In this document: one piece after another, positions 6,033 to 15,498 of the stretch
How positions within the stretch are numbered: position 1 is the stretch's first letter
How the letters are laid out: each line of letters opens with the position of its first letter
Assembly: GCA_003241485.1 (NCBI GenBank)
Contig: QFQD01000052.1
Coordinates: forward strand, 1-25,551
Length of the DNA stretch: 25,551 nucleotides
Direction of reading: 5' to 3'
Origin: Ancylobacter novellus
GTDB lineage: Bacteria; Pseudomonadota; Alphaproteobacteria; Rhizobiales; Xanthobacteraceae
Made by a program: the position numbers and the translations under genes
The notes under the pieces: generated by a model
Database searches by the model: none
Told to the model about the DNA's origin: nothing
Seen by the model: the letters and a program-made list of their open reading frames with translations, nothing else

Positions 6033-8195
6033 TCAGCCCGCCGCCGCGAGGGCAAGCCATTCGTCCTCGCTCAGCACGGCGACACCGAGCTCGCGCGCCT
6101 TGGCAAGCTTGGAGCCCGCATCCGCTCCGGCGACGACATAATCGGTCTTCTTCGACACCGAGCCGGCGACCTTCGCTCCCAACCGCTCCGCCATCGCCTT
6201 GGCCTCGTCTCGCGTCATCTTCTCCAGCGCCCCGGTGAAGGCCACGGTCTTGCCGGCCACCGCAGTGGCGGCGGCGACGGCCTCCATCGGCTCGGGCGTC
6301 ACCTCGCGCAGCAGCGCGTCCAGCACGGCCTCGTTATTCGGCTCCTGGAAGAAGTCGACCACCGCCTCGGCCACCACCGCGCCAATGCCCTCGATGCCGG
6401 TCAGTTCCGCCCAGGCCTCGTTGCCCTTGGGATGCTCCTCACCCGGCATCGCCGCCGCCAGCGCCGCCTCGCGCAGCGCCTCGATGGTGAGGAAATGCCG
6501 CATCAGCCGCTTGGCATTGGTCTCCCCGACATGGCGTATGCCGAGCGCATAAAGGAAACGGTTCACCGGCACCTGCCGGCGTTCGTCAATGGCGGCGAAC
6601 AGGTTCTTCGCCGAGGTTTCGCCCCAGCCGTCGCGGTTCTTCAGCCGGGTGAGCGAGGAAGGATCGCTGTCGCGCGCCGCCAAGGTGAAGATGTCGGCCG
6701 GCTGCTTCACCAGCCCCCAGTCGTGGAAGGCCTGCACCTGCTTCTCGCCCAGTCCTTCGATGTCGAAGGCGTCGCGCGAGACGAAGTGGCGGATGCGCTC
6801 CACCGCCTGCGCCGGGCAGATCAGCCCGCCGGTGCAGCGGCGCACCACCTCGCCATCCTCGCGCACGGCGTGCGAACCGCAGGCGGGGCAGAGTGTGGGG
6901 AAGGAATAGGGCTTGGCCTCCGCCGGGCGCTTCTCCAGCACCACGTCGACCACTTGCGGAATGACGTCGCCGGCGCGCTGGATCGTGACCCAGTCGCCCT
7001 CGCGCATGTCGACACCCCCGCGGATGGGCTCGCCGCTGCCGCCAATGCCCTTGATGTAGTCCTCATTGTGCAGCGAGGCGTTGGATACAACGACGCCGCC
7101 GACGGTGATCGGCGTGAGCTTGGCCACCGGGGTCAGCGCGCCGGTGCGGCCGACCTGGATCTCGATGCGCTCCAGCTGGGTGATCGCCCGCTGCGCCGGG
7201 AATTTATGCGCGATGGCCCAGCGCGGGCTCCGCGAGACGAAGCCGAGCCGCCCCTGGAGCGCGAGGCTGTCCACCTTGTAGACCACGCCATCGATGTCGT
7301 AGCCGAGGCTGGCACGTCCATCACCGATGCGGTGGTAATGCGCCAGTAGTTCAGCTGCCGAGTGGCACCGCACCGTCAGCGGGTTGGTCGGCAGGCCCCA
7401 GCGGGCGAAGGCCTCGATCACACCGAACTGGGTGTCGGCCGGCAGGCCATCCTCGCTTACCTCGCCCCAGGCATAGGCGAAGAAGCGGAGCGGCCGGCTG
7501 GCGGTGATCTTCGGGTCAAGCTGGCGCAGGCTGCCCGCCGCCGCATTGCGCGGATTGGCGAAGAGCGGCTTGCCCGCCGCTGCCTGCCGCTCATTGATCG
7601 CGGCAAAGTCGGCATGGCCCATATAGACCTCGCCGCGCACCTCGAAGACCTCGGGCACGTTCGCGCCCTTCAGGCGGGCCGGAATTTCGGCGATGGTGCG
7701 CACATTGGCAGTGACGTCCTCGCCCTCGAAGCCGTCGCCGCGCGTCGCCGCCTGTTTGAACTCCCCGCCCTCATAGCGCAGCGAACAAGACAGGCCGTCA
7801 ATCTTCGGCTCGGCAGTGAAGGTGATGTCGGTGTCGGCCGGCAGACCAAGGAAGCGGCGGATGCGGGCGACGAACTCCTCGACATCCTCGTCGGCGAAGG
7901 CGTTGCCCAGCGAGAGCATCGGCACCCTGTGGCGCACCTTGGCGAATTTCGCTGCGGGCGCGGCACCCACCTTGTCGGAAAGACTGTCGACGCCGCGCAG
8001 CTCGGGATATTCGGCCTCGATCGCCTCATAGCGCCGGCGCAGCGCGTCATAATCCGCGTCGGAGACGGTCGGCGCATCGTCCTGATAGTAGCGGCGGTCA
8101 TGGCCGGCGATCTCCTCGCCGAGCCGGGCATGTTCCCTGGCCGCCTCGTCGGCGGTCAGCTTCTCGACGTCAGTCTGGGGAGGATGCGCGCTCAT
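6033..8195 (-). CDS. ligA: NAD+-dependent DNA ligase LigA
   Basis: Essential replicative ligase that seals nicks using NAD+. It has 720 residues, slightly longer than the 670 typical of enterobacteria, and is complete. Seen in order: domain Ia with the HDRRYYQDDAPTVSDADYD NMN-binding region; the adenylation motif KIDG with nucleophile Lys131; the OB-fold region; a four-Cys zinc finger with perfect C-X2-C-X14-C-X5-C spacing; helix-hairpin-helix repeats (GIEGIGAVVAEAV); and a C-terminal BRCT domain starting at KTVAFTGALEKM. The ATG at 8195 lies 6 nt after the recN stop. Its GAGG ribosome site overlaps that stop, which indicates operon membership and probable translational coupling with recN. 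Ligase output may therefore rise when the recN promoter is derepressed. Confidence 0.98.
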   Translation of the reverse strand: MSAHPPQTDVEKLTADEAAREHARLGEEIAGHDRRYYQDDAPTVSDADYDALRRRYEAIEAEYPELRGVDSLSDKVGAAPAAKFAKVRHRVPMLSLGNAFADEDVEEFVARIRRFLGLPADTDITFTAEPKIDGLSCSLRYEGGEFKQAATRGDGFEGEDVTANVRTIAEIPARLKGANVPEVFEVRGEVYMGHADFAAINERQAAAGKPLFANPRNAAAGSLRQLDPKITASRPLRFFAYAWGEVSEDGLPADTQFGVIEAFARWGLPTNPLTVRCHSAAELLAHYHRIGDGRASLGYDIDGVVYKVDSLALQGRLGFVSRSPRWAIAHKFPAQRAITQLERIEIQVGRTGALTPVAKLTPITVGGVVVSNASLHNEDYIKGIGGSGEPIRGGVDMREGDWVTIQRAGDVIPQVVDVVLEKRPAEAKPYSFPTLCPACGSHAVREDGEVVRRCTGGLICPAQAVERIRHFVSRDAFDIEGLGEKQVQAFHDWGLVKQPADIFTLAARDSDPSSLTRLKNRDGWGETSAKNLFAAIDERRQVPVNRFLYALGIRHVGETNAKRLMRHFLTIEALREAALAAAMPGEEHPKGNEAWAELTGIEGIGAVVAEAVVDFFQEPNNEAVLDALLREVTPEPMEAVAAATAVAGKTVAFTGALEKMTRDEAKAMAERLGAKVAGSVSKKTDYVVAGADAGSKLAKARELGVAVLSEDEWLALAAAG

Positions 8196-8201
8196 GCCGC
8201 C

Positions 8202-9881
8202 TCATCTAGCGGATTCGGCGCTCTTGAGCAGCCGGTCGGCCGCCGCGCGCGCTTCGGAAGTGACTTCGGCGCCCGAGAGCATGCGGGCGATCTCCTCGCG
8301 GCGATGGTCGGCGGCGAGCGGGGCGACGCGGGTCGCCACCCGGTCGTTATCGGCCACCATCTCCTTGGCGATGCGGAAATGATTGCCGGCGCGGGCCGCC
8401 ACCTGCGGGGCGTGCGTCACCGCCACCACCTGCACACGTTCGCCGAGCCGCGCGAGCCGACCGCCAATGGCGTCTGCCACCGCGCCACCGACACCGGTGT
8501 CGATCTCATCAAAAACCAGCGTCGGCGCCGAGCCCTTGTCGGCCAGCACCACCTTGAGCGCCAGCAGGAAGCGGGCAAGCTCGCCGCCCGAGGCAACCTT
8601 CATCATCGGGCCGGGCCGCGTGCCGGGGTTGGTCTGCACCCAGAATTCGATGCGGTCATACCCATCCGCCTGCGCCTCGGCCTCATCGGACTGGCAGTCG
8701 GTAATGAAGCGCGCCCGCTCCAGCTTCAGCGGCGGCAGTTCGGCGTTCACCGCCTCGTCCAGCGCGGCGGCAGCCACGTGCCGGCGGGCGGAGAGGTCGC
8801 GGGCGACACGACGATATTCCGCCTCGGCCTCAGTGGCACGCGCCTCCAGTGCCCGCAGCGTTTCCGCGCCATGGTCAAGCGCGTCGAGCTTGTCGGCAAA
8901 GCGCGTCGCCACGGCCGGCAGGTCGTCCACCCTGCAGGCATATTTGCGCCCGGCAGCGCGCAGGGCGAACAGTCGCTCCTCGATGCGCTCCAGCTCGCGC
9001 GGGTCGAAATCCGCCTCGCGCAGCGCGGCCTCCAGAAGCGTGCTGGCCAGTTCCAGCGCGTTCAGCGCCGTGTCGATCGCCTCCACCGCCGGACGCACCA
9101 GCGCCTCCACCTCGCCCGCCCGGCGCTCCAGCCGCCGCACGGCGGCGGCAAGACCGGGAACCGGGGAGTTGGAACCACCCACCGCGTCCTGCGCATCGGA
9201 AAGGTCGGTGGCGATCTTCTCGAAGCGCATCATCTCGGTGCGGCGCGTGGCGAGGCGCTCCTCCTCGCCCGGCTCCGGGCCGAGCGCGGTGAGTTCGTCC
9301 ACCGCGTGGCGGATGAAATCCGCCTCCTTCGCCGCCTCCTCCAGCCGCGCCTTCTCACTGGCGGCCTCGGTGCGCGCGGCGCGCCAGCGCCGCCACAGCA
9401 CACCGGCTTCCTCGGCGAGACCGGCGAGCCCGCCATAGGCGTCAAGCAAAGCGCGGTGCGAGGCGGGATCGACCAGCGCGCGGTCGTCATGCTGGCCATG
9501 AATTTCGACGAGACGCTTGCCCAGCGTGCGCAGCATCTGCGCGCTCACCGACTGGTCGTTGACGAAGGCGCGCGTGCGCCCGTCCGCATGCTGCACGCGA
9601 CGCAACACCAGCGCGCCGTCATCGTCGATGCCGGCCTCGGCGAGCAGCGCGCGCACGGGATGATCGGCAGGCAGGTCGAACTCGGCCGTGACCTGGCCCT
9701 GCGCGAGGCCCTGCCGCACCAGCGAGCCATCGCCGCGCCCGCCAAGCGCGAGGGTGAAGGCGTCGAGCAGGATCGACTTGCCCGCGCCGGTCTCGCCGGT
9801 CAGCACGGTGAGGCCGGGCAGGAAGGAAAGATCGAGCCGCTCGATGAGGACGATATCCCTGATCGACAGGGCGGCCAGCAT
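8202..9881 (-). CDS. recN: DNA repair protein RecN (SMC-like ATPase)
   Basis: Cohesin-like ABC/SMC ATPase that acts early in double-strand-break repair. Its 559 residues match the family. Visible: Walker A GETGAGKS at 29-36, two coiled-coil arms in the middle (Glu/Ala/Arg-rich), the ABC signature ASGGELARFLLALK, Walker B LVFDEIDTGVGG with Asp458-Glu459, and the VTHAPQVAA switch region. The ATG at 9881 begins the conserved MLAALSIRDIVLIERLDL and has GGAG upstream. Fourteen extra residues upstream are not family-like. A GTTC-N7-GTTC LexA box lies 83 bp upstream, in agreement with recN being a classical SOS gene. It overlaps nothing and leads into ligA. Confidence 0.98.
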   Translation of the reverse strand: MLAALSIRDIVLIERLDLSFLPGLTVLTGETGAGKSILLDAFTLALGGRGDGSLVRQGLAQGQVTAEFDLPADHPVRALLAEAGIDDDGALVLRRVQHADGRTRAFVNDQSVSAQMLRTLGKRLVEIHGQHDDRALVDPASHRALLDAYGGLAGLAEEAGVLWRRWRAARTEAASEKARLEEAAKEADFIRHAVDELTALGPEPGEEERLATRRTEMMRFEKIATDLSDAQDAVGGSNSPVPGLAAAVRRLERRAGEVEALVRPAVEAIDTALNALELASTLLEAALREADFDPRELERIEERLFALRAAGRKYACRVDDLPAVATRFADKLDALDHGAETLRALEARATEAEAEYRRVARDLSARRHVAAAALDEAVNAELPPLKLERARFITDCQSDEAEAQADGYDRIEFWVQTNPGTRPGPMMKVASGGELARFLLALKVVLADKGSAPTLVFDEIDTGVGGAVADAIGGRLARLGERVQVVAVTHAPQVAARAGNHFRIAKEMVADNDRVATRVAPLAADHRREEIARMLSGAEVTSEARAAADRLLKSAESAR

Positions 9882-9963
9882 GCGTGACGCTCCAGAACGA
9901 ATCCGCGAGGGCAGACGGGTCAACCCTGGCGTTCTAGCAGGTCAGGGGCGAGCGCGCATCTTT

Positions 9964-9978
9964 GTTCTTATTCTGTTC
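9964..9978. promoter_or_regulatory. LexA (SOS) box upstream of recN
   Basis: GTTC at 9964-9967 and GTTC at 9975-9978 are separated by exactly 7 nt (TTATTCT). This is the direct-repeat SOS box known for alphaproteobacterial LexA (GTTC-N7-GTTC, or GAAC-N7-GAAC on the other strand). It lies in the 141-bp gap between bamD and recN. Confidence 0.8.
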
Positions 9979-10022
9979 GCACAGCTTCGCGCGAAAACGG
10001 CGCGGCGCGCGACAGGAGGGCG

Positions 10023-10934
10023 CTAGGCCTTCCCGCCGAGGTTGAAGCCCTTGAACGCCTTGGTGATCCACGAACCCTCGTTCATCTGCGGGCTCACGCC
10101 GCGCGATTCGACGAGCTTGTAGGCGTCCTTGTACCAGCTGCTGTCAGGGAAATTGTAGCCGAGCACGGCCGCGGAGGTCTGCGCCTCACCGACGATGCCC
10201 AGCGACATGTAGGCTTCCGTCAGCCGGTACAGCGCTTCCTCGACGTGACGGGTGGTCTGGTACTTCGTGACGACCACCTTGAACCGATTGATCGCGCCGG
10301 CATAGTTGCGCTGTTCGAGATAATAGCGCCCGACCATCATTTCCTTGCCGGCCAGCTGGTCGCGCGCGACCTCGATCTTCTTCTTCGCACTGACCGCGTA
10401 CTCGGTTTCCGGGTACTTGCGGACGATCTCTTCAAGCGAATCGATGGCGCGCTGGGTGCGCTGCTGGTCGCGTGAGATGTCCGGGATCTGGTCGTAGTAG
10501 GAAGAGGCGATCAGATACTGCGCATAGGCGGCGTCGGCCGAACCCGGGTGCAGCGTGAGGTAGCGGCGGGCGGCGCCGATGCACTCGTCGTACTGGCCCT
10601 GGGTGTAATTGATGTAGGCGATCATCAGCATCGCCTTACGTGCCCAGTCGGAATAGGGGTGCTGGCGGTCGACATCCTCGAAGCGACGGATCGCCTCGGC
10701 ATAGTCTTCCTTCTGCATGAGGGTCAGGCCCTCATTGTACCGCTGTTCCGCCGGAACGTCGGGATAGATGACCTCTTCCTTATTGGTATCGAAGATGCCG
10801 CCGGAGCAGGCGCCGAGCGTGGCACCGATGAGCAGCAGCCCGGCCAGCCGCACCGCAAGCCTTCCATGGCTCGGCGCGAAGATTGCAGCCTCGGCGCGCT
10901 GGCCGGAACGGACGTGGTTGAGAAGACGCGTCAC
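10023..10934 (-). CDS. bamD: Outer-membrane assembly lipoprotein BamD (YfiO)
   Basis: TPR lipoprotein of the BAM complex that folds beta-barrel proteins into the outer membrane. With the GTG start it has 303 residues. The N-terminus carries a hydrophobic segment (RLAGLLLIGATLGAC) ending in a lipobox, with Cys43 as the predicted acylated residue. Tandem TPR-like helices follow (RYNEGLTLMQKEDYAEAIRRF, then repeats around QYDECIGAARRYL and YAGAINRFKVV), and the VEEALYRLTEAY region is family-like. The start is the weak point. An upstream ATG at 11036 gives an implausibly long leader. GTG 10934 has a GAG ribosome-like site and gives a long signal peptide. A second GTG at 10853 would leave a minimal 16-residue signal. 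A 172-bp gap separates it from lpxC, a common alphaproteobacterial neighbour. Confidence 0.92.
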   Translation of the reverse strand: MTRLLNHVRSGQRAEAAIFAPSHGRLAVRLAGLLLIGATLGACSGGIFDTNKEEVIYPDVPAEQRYNEGLTLMQKEDYAEAIRRFEDVDRQHPYSDWARKAMLMIAYINYTQGQYDECIGAARRYLTLHPGSADAAYAQYLIASSYYDQIPDISRDQQRTQRAIDSLEEIVRKYPETEYAVSAKKKIEVARDQLAGKEMMVGRYYLEQRNYAGAINRFKVVVTKYQTTRHVEEALYRLTEAYMSLGIVGEAQTSAAVLGYNFPDSSWYKDAYKLVESRGVSPQMNEGSWITKAFKGFNLGGKA

Positions 10935-11054
10935 AAACTCAATCCCGATCTGGTCGCAGGTCAGCCAAAAGGCGAGGACTGTTGCGCTATAGGCGCTTTC
11001 CGACCGGATTATGGCGACCGGCCCGATGCGCGGCAAGCGACCCGCCGAATAGGG

Positions 11055-11080
11055 CGCTGCGTTGCCGTCCAGCCGCAGCG
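11055..11080 (-). terminator. Possible hairpin after lpxC
   Basis: Seven-base arms (CGCTGCG / CGCAGCG) with a 12-nt loop lie about 27 bp after the lpxC stop. No U tract follows. The rest of the 172-bp lpxC-bamD gap holds no open frame that I can support. Confidence 0.25.
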
Positions 11081-11106
11081 GGAAGACGCTGCAGACGGGG
11101 CGTGTG

Positions 11107-12045
11107 TCAGAATTCCGGCGCGAAGGCCGGCACCGCGACCGCGATCATACCGGCGTCGCTGCGCACGCTGCGGCGCGCCGGCACGCGGGCCTCGACGATC
11201 TCATAGGCAGAGCGGTCGGAGAGAAGGGCGTCGACCACCGCGAAGTTCAGCTTGTGGCCGCCCTTGTAGGAGCGGTAGCGCGCCAGCATCGGCAGGCCGC
11301 CGAGCGAGAGATCGCCCACCGCGTCCAACGCCTTGTGGCGGACGAATTCGTCAGAGAAGCGCAGGCCGGTCTCGTTCACGATACCGTCCTCGCCGAGGCA
11401 GATCGTGTTGTCGAGCGAGGCGCCGAGCGCGAAGCCAGCCTGCCAGAGGCGCTCCACATCGGAGACGAAGCCGAAGGTACGGGCCGGCGCCAGCTCCTTG
11501 CGGAACACGCCCGGCGAAAGGGTCGCGGCATAACGCTGGCGACCGATGGCGGCGTGGGCGAAGTCGATCTCGACCTCAAGCCGGAAGCCGGCATCATAGG
11601 GAGAAAGCTCACCAAAACCCTGCTCGGTCTCGATGCGGATGGTCTTGAGCACGCGCAGATAGCGGCGGGCGGCGTCAGTCTCGACAATGCCGGCCTCGTC
11701 GACCGCGGAAACGAACATGCCGGCGCTGCCGTCGAGGATCGGTACTTCCGGCCCGTCGATTTCGACATGGGCGTTGTCGATGCCGAGACCGGAGAAGCAG
11801 GCGAGGAGATGCTCGACAGTGGAGACGGCCGGGCCGCTCTCGTCGCGAAGGACGGTGGCGAGGTCACTGCCGCGCACCGCACGGCGGCCGACGCGGACGG
11901 ACTGGGAGGAGTCGGAGCGGCGGAAGACAATCCCCGTATCGGCTTCGGCGGGAGCGATGCTCAGCCGCGCTTCCTTGCCGGAATGAACGCCGACGCCCGA
12001 AAGCGCCACGACGTCGCCGATGGTGGTCTGTCTTACTGCATTCAT
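11107..12045 (-). CDS. lpxC: UDP-3-O-acyl-N-acetylglucosamine deacetylase LpxC
   Basis: Zinc amidase that catalyses the committed step of lipid A synthesis in the cytosol. It has 312 residues. With the ATG at 12045, the zinc and catalytic residues fall almost exactly on E. coli numbering: Glu78-His79 (STVEHLLAC), His237 and Asp241 (RHKALDAVGDL) and His264 (KGGHKLN). That agreement is the main reason for preferring this start over an in-frame ATG at 12087. The N-terminus RQTTIGDVVALSGVGVHSG is typical. It follows ftsZ as in many alphaproteobacteria but is separated by 312 bp with hairpins and its own promoter, so it is probably an independent unit. The promoter is flanked by two copies of a repeated element, suggesting dedicated control. 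Confidence 0.97.
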   Translation of the reverse strand: MNAVRQTTIGDVVALSGVGVHSGKEARLSIAPAEADTGIVFRRSDSSQSVRVGRRAVRGSDLATVLRDESGPAVSTVEHLLACFSGLGIDNAHVEIDGPEVPILDGSAGMFVSAVDEAGIVETDAARRYLRVLKTIRIETEQGFGELSPYDAGFRLEVEIDFAHAAIGRQRYAATLSPGVFRKELAPARTFGFVSDVERLWQAGFALGASLDNTICLGEDGIVNETGLRFSDEFVRHKALDAVGDLSLGGLPMLARYRSYKGGHKLNFAVVDALLSDRSAYEIVEARVPARRSVRSDAGMIAVAVPAFAPEF

Positions 12046-12106
12046 TCCAGACCCAGCGAGCGGACCAAAAGGTGCCGCCCTCCCCATTACCCCAAAACCA
12101 ACAAAG

Positions 12107-12121
12107 TTAACCGTCAGTTAC
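12107..12121 (+). promoter_or_regulatory. CtrA-like element, copy A (lpxC leader)
   Basis: TTAACCGTCAGTTAC reads as TTAA-N7-TTAC, one base from the TTAA-N7-TTAA CtrA consensus. It lies downstream of the predicted lpxC transcription start, 62 bp before the lpxC ATG, where binding would tend to repress. Confidence 0.5.
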
Positions 12122-12167
12122 TAGGACCGGGAACCGAATCCGTGCCGACGGCTTATCGTTGGCTGGC

Positions 12168-12196
12168 AAGATATCGGTGCGTCCGGAGCGTGCCAA
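12168..12196 (-). promoter_or_regulatory. Candidate sigma70 promoter of lpxC
   Basis: Minus-strand TTGGCA (12196-12191), a 17-bp spacer and TATCTT (12173-12168). Five of six -35 bases and four of six -10 bases match consensus. Predicted transcription starts near 12161, leaving a leader of about 115 nt before the lpxC ATG. Confidence 0.55.
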
Positions 12197-12206
12197 ATCA
12201 CGCTTG

Positions 12207-12221
12207 CTTACCGTCTGTTAC
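12207..12221 (+). promoter_or_regulatory. CtrA-like element, copy B (just upstream of the lpxC -35)
   Basis: CTTACCGTCTGTTAC matches copy A at 12 of 15 positions and lies exactly 100 bp from it. Its position, roughly -46 to -60 relative to the predicted lpxC start, is typical of an activator site. Confidence 0.45.
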
Positions 12222-12273
12222 CGTCGCACCGCAGACGCAGCAAATCAGATAATCCTTTACAATCAATGAATTA

Positions 12274-12348
12274 CGCCCGAGCCGTGAGGCCCGGGCGCTG
12301 CGATGCGTTATCATCGATGTAACAGAGGCGGCGAATGGGTCCGCCGCC
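12274..12348 (-). terminator. Two tandem hairpins after ftsZ (end of the dcw cluster)
   Basis: Hairpin 1 has arms 12327-12333 and 12342-12348 (7 bp, 8-nt loop), 9 bp after the ftsZ stop, followed by TCTGTT in the minus-strand reading. Hairpin 2 has arms 12274-12283 and 12288-12297 (10 bp with one G.U pair, 4-nt loop), followed by TAATTCATTGATTG. Hairpin 2 is the better intrinsic terminator. The 312-bp ftsZ-lpxC region holds no gene, only these hairpins, the lpxC promoter and the two repeated elements. Confidence 0.6.
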
Positions 12349-12357
12349 CCGTCCCGA

Positions 12358-14085
<1,728 letters not shown>

Positions 14086-14172
14086 GGCTGTTGTCCCCAA
14101 ACGCCGGCGGGCTCACGTCCCTGCTCGATCACGATAGTGCCGGTTCCGCCGGCGCGGATTGAATGAAACACG

Positions 14173-15498
14173 TCAGAAGGCCTCCCTCAGCCAATGCCCG
14201 ACGCGCGAGAAATATCCGTCTGCCTCCGCTTGGGAGAGCCGACGGCGGCGTGCCTCGAAATGCTCCAGGCCCGCGACCTGCGGATAGACGAGAAGTCCGG
14301 TGGCAACGGCAAAGGGGGCTCCCCGCGCCGCTTCCGGAAGGCGGGAAATGCCGAGCGGGCGCCCGATGCGCACCTGTCCGCCCAGCACGTGCCCGACCAG
14401 TTCGGCATGACCGGTAAGCTGCGCCGCGCCGCCCGTGAGCACGATGCGCCGGCCGGCGCCGGCCGCATGCCCCGAGGCGACCAGCCGGTCGCGTACCAGT
14501 TCGATGATCTCTTCCACCCGCGGACGGATGATCTTGAGCAGCCGCGACTTCGGGATCGCCCGCGGCAGGTCGTGATGATCGTCCGCGATCGGCGGCACGG
14601 TCAGCATCTCGCGGTCGTCCGCGCCCACCACCGTCACGCCGCCATGCAGGCTTTTCAGCCGCTCGGCGTCGGCAAGGCGGGTGGAAAGGCCGCGCGCCAC
14701 GTCGTTGGTCACATGCTGGCCGCCGATGGCGACGCCATCGACATGCACGCAATGGCCGTTCTCAACCACCGCGACCGTGGTCGTGCCGGCGCCGAAGTCG
14801 ATCAGCGTCACGCCGAGCTCGGCCTCGTCATCGGCCAGCGTGGCGAGCGAGGCGGCATAGGGAGCGGCCACCATCGCCTCGACGCCGAGATGGCAGCGCT
14901 CGATGCACAGCAGCAGGTTGCGCACGGCGGCCGCCTCTGCGGTGATGACGTGGAGGTCCACGCCGAGCCGGCGCCCCAGCATGCCGCGCGGCTCGCCAAT
15001 GCCGGACACGCCGTCGATCGCGTAGCCGACGGGCAGCGCGTGCAGGATGGTGCGGCCCTCGCCGATGGCGAAGGTCGAGGCGGCGTCAAGCACCCGGCGA
15101 ATGTCGCCCTCGGCCACCGCCGGCTCGGGCAGGTCGACCTCGGCAGCGAAGTGGTCGGACGACAGCCGGCCGCCCGCCATGGAGACGACGACCGAGGCGA
15201 TCTGCGCGCCGGCCATGCGCTCGGCGGCATCGACCGCGCGGCGGATGGCGTGCTCGGCGCGCTCCATGTCGATCACCGCGCCACCCTTGATGCCGTGAGC
15301 ACTGGTGTGACCGATGCCGAGCACGTCCACCGAGTGAGTGCGGCGGCGCAGGCTGTTGGACGAATCGCGCGGCTTCAGCCGGGCGATCATGCAGACGATC
15401 TTGGAGGTGCCGACCTCCAGCACGCCAACCACACCGCTGCGGCGCGGCGCGATGGGACGCATTTTCGGGGCGATCTCGAACGGAGCGCGGGGCCTCAT
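14173..15498 (-). CDS. ftsA: Cell division protein FtsA (actin-like FtsZ membrane anchor)
   Basis: Peripheral membrane ATPase of the actin superfamily that tethers FtsZ to the inner membrane and activates the divisome. It has 441 residues. Seen: the first phosphate loop in GVLEVGTSKIVCMIA (about 25-39), a 1C domain in the region about 110-190, the second phosphate loop DFGAGTT at 234-240, the adenosine-binding VLTGGAAQLTG segment, and the amphipathic C-terminal helix GYFSRVGHWLREAF that inserts in the membrane. The start codon overlaps the ftsQ stop by 4 nt (ATGA), indicating translational coupling. The N-terminus has about 20 residues of basic extension before the core. The protein is intact and typical for the order. 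Confidence 0.98.
   Translation of the reverse strand: MRPRAPFEIAPKMRPIAPRRSGVVGVLEVGTSKIVCMIARLKPRDSSNSLRRRTHSVDVLGIGHTSAHGIKGGAVIDMERAEHAIRRAVDAAERMAGAQIASVVVSMAGGRLSSDHFAAEVDLPEPAVAEGDIRRVLDAASTFAIGEGRTILHALPVGYAIDGVSGIGEPRGMLGRRLGVDLHVITAEAAAVRNLLLCIERCHLGVEAMVAAPYAASLATLADDEAELGVTLIDFGAGTTTVAVVENGHCVHVDGVAIGGQHVTNDVARGLSTRLADAERLKSLHGGVTVVGADDREMLTVPPIADDHHDLPRAIPKSRLLKIIRPRVEEIIELVRDRLVASGHAAGAGRRIVLTGGAAQLTGHAELVGHVLGGQVRIGRPLGISRLPEAARGAPFAVATGLLVYPQVAGLEHFEARRRRLSQAEADGYFSRVGHWLREAF

Noticed and set aside
7362..9887. An 841-codon open frame on the plus strand opposite ligA and recN
   Set aside because: It is antisense to two well-conserved genes, rich in Arg/Gly/His/Ala, and has no recognisable domain. 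Long antisense frames are expected in high-GC DNA.
12046..12087. Upstream ATG for lpxC at 12087
   Set aside because: The extra 14 residues are not family-like, and the 12045 start places the zinc ligands at the expected numbering.
12130..12160. GGAAC...CGTT pair in the lpxC leader
   Set aside because: The spacer is 22 bp, and the plus-strand direction has no gene to serve.
12184..12201. TGGCAC on the minus strand suggesting a sigma54 promoter for lpxC
   Set aside because: The required TTGC-type -12 element is missing at the right spacing.
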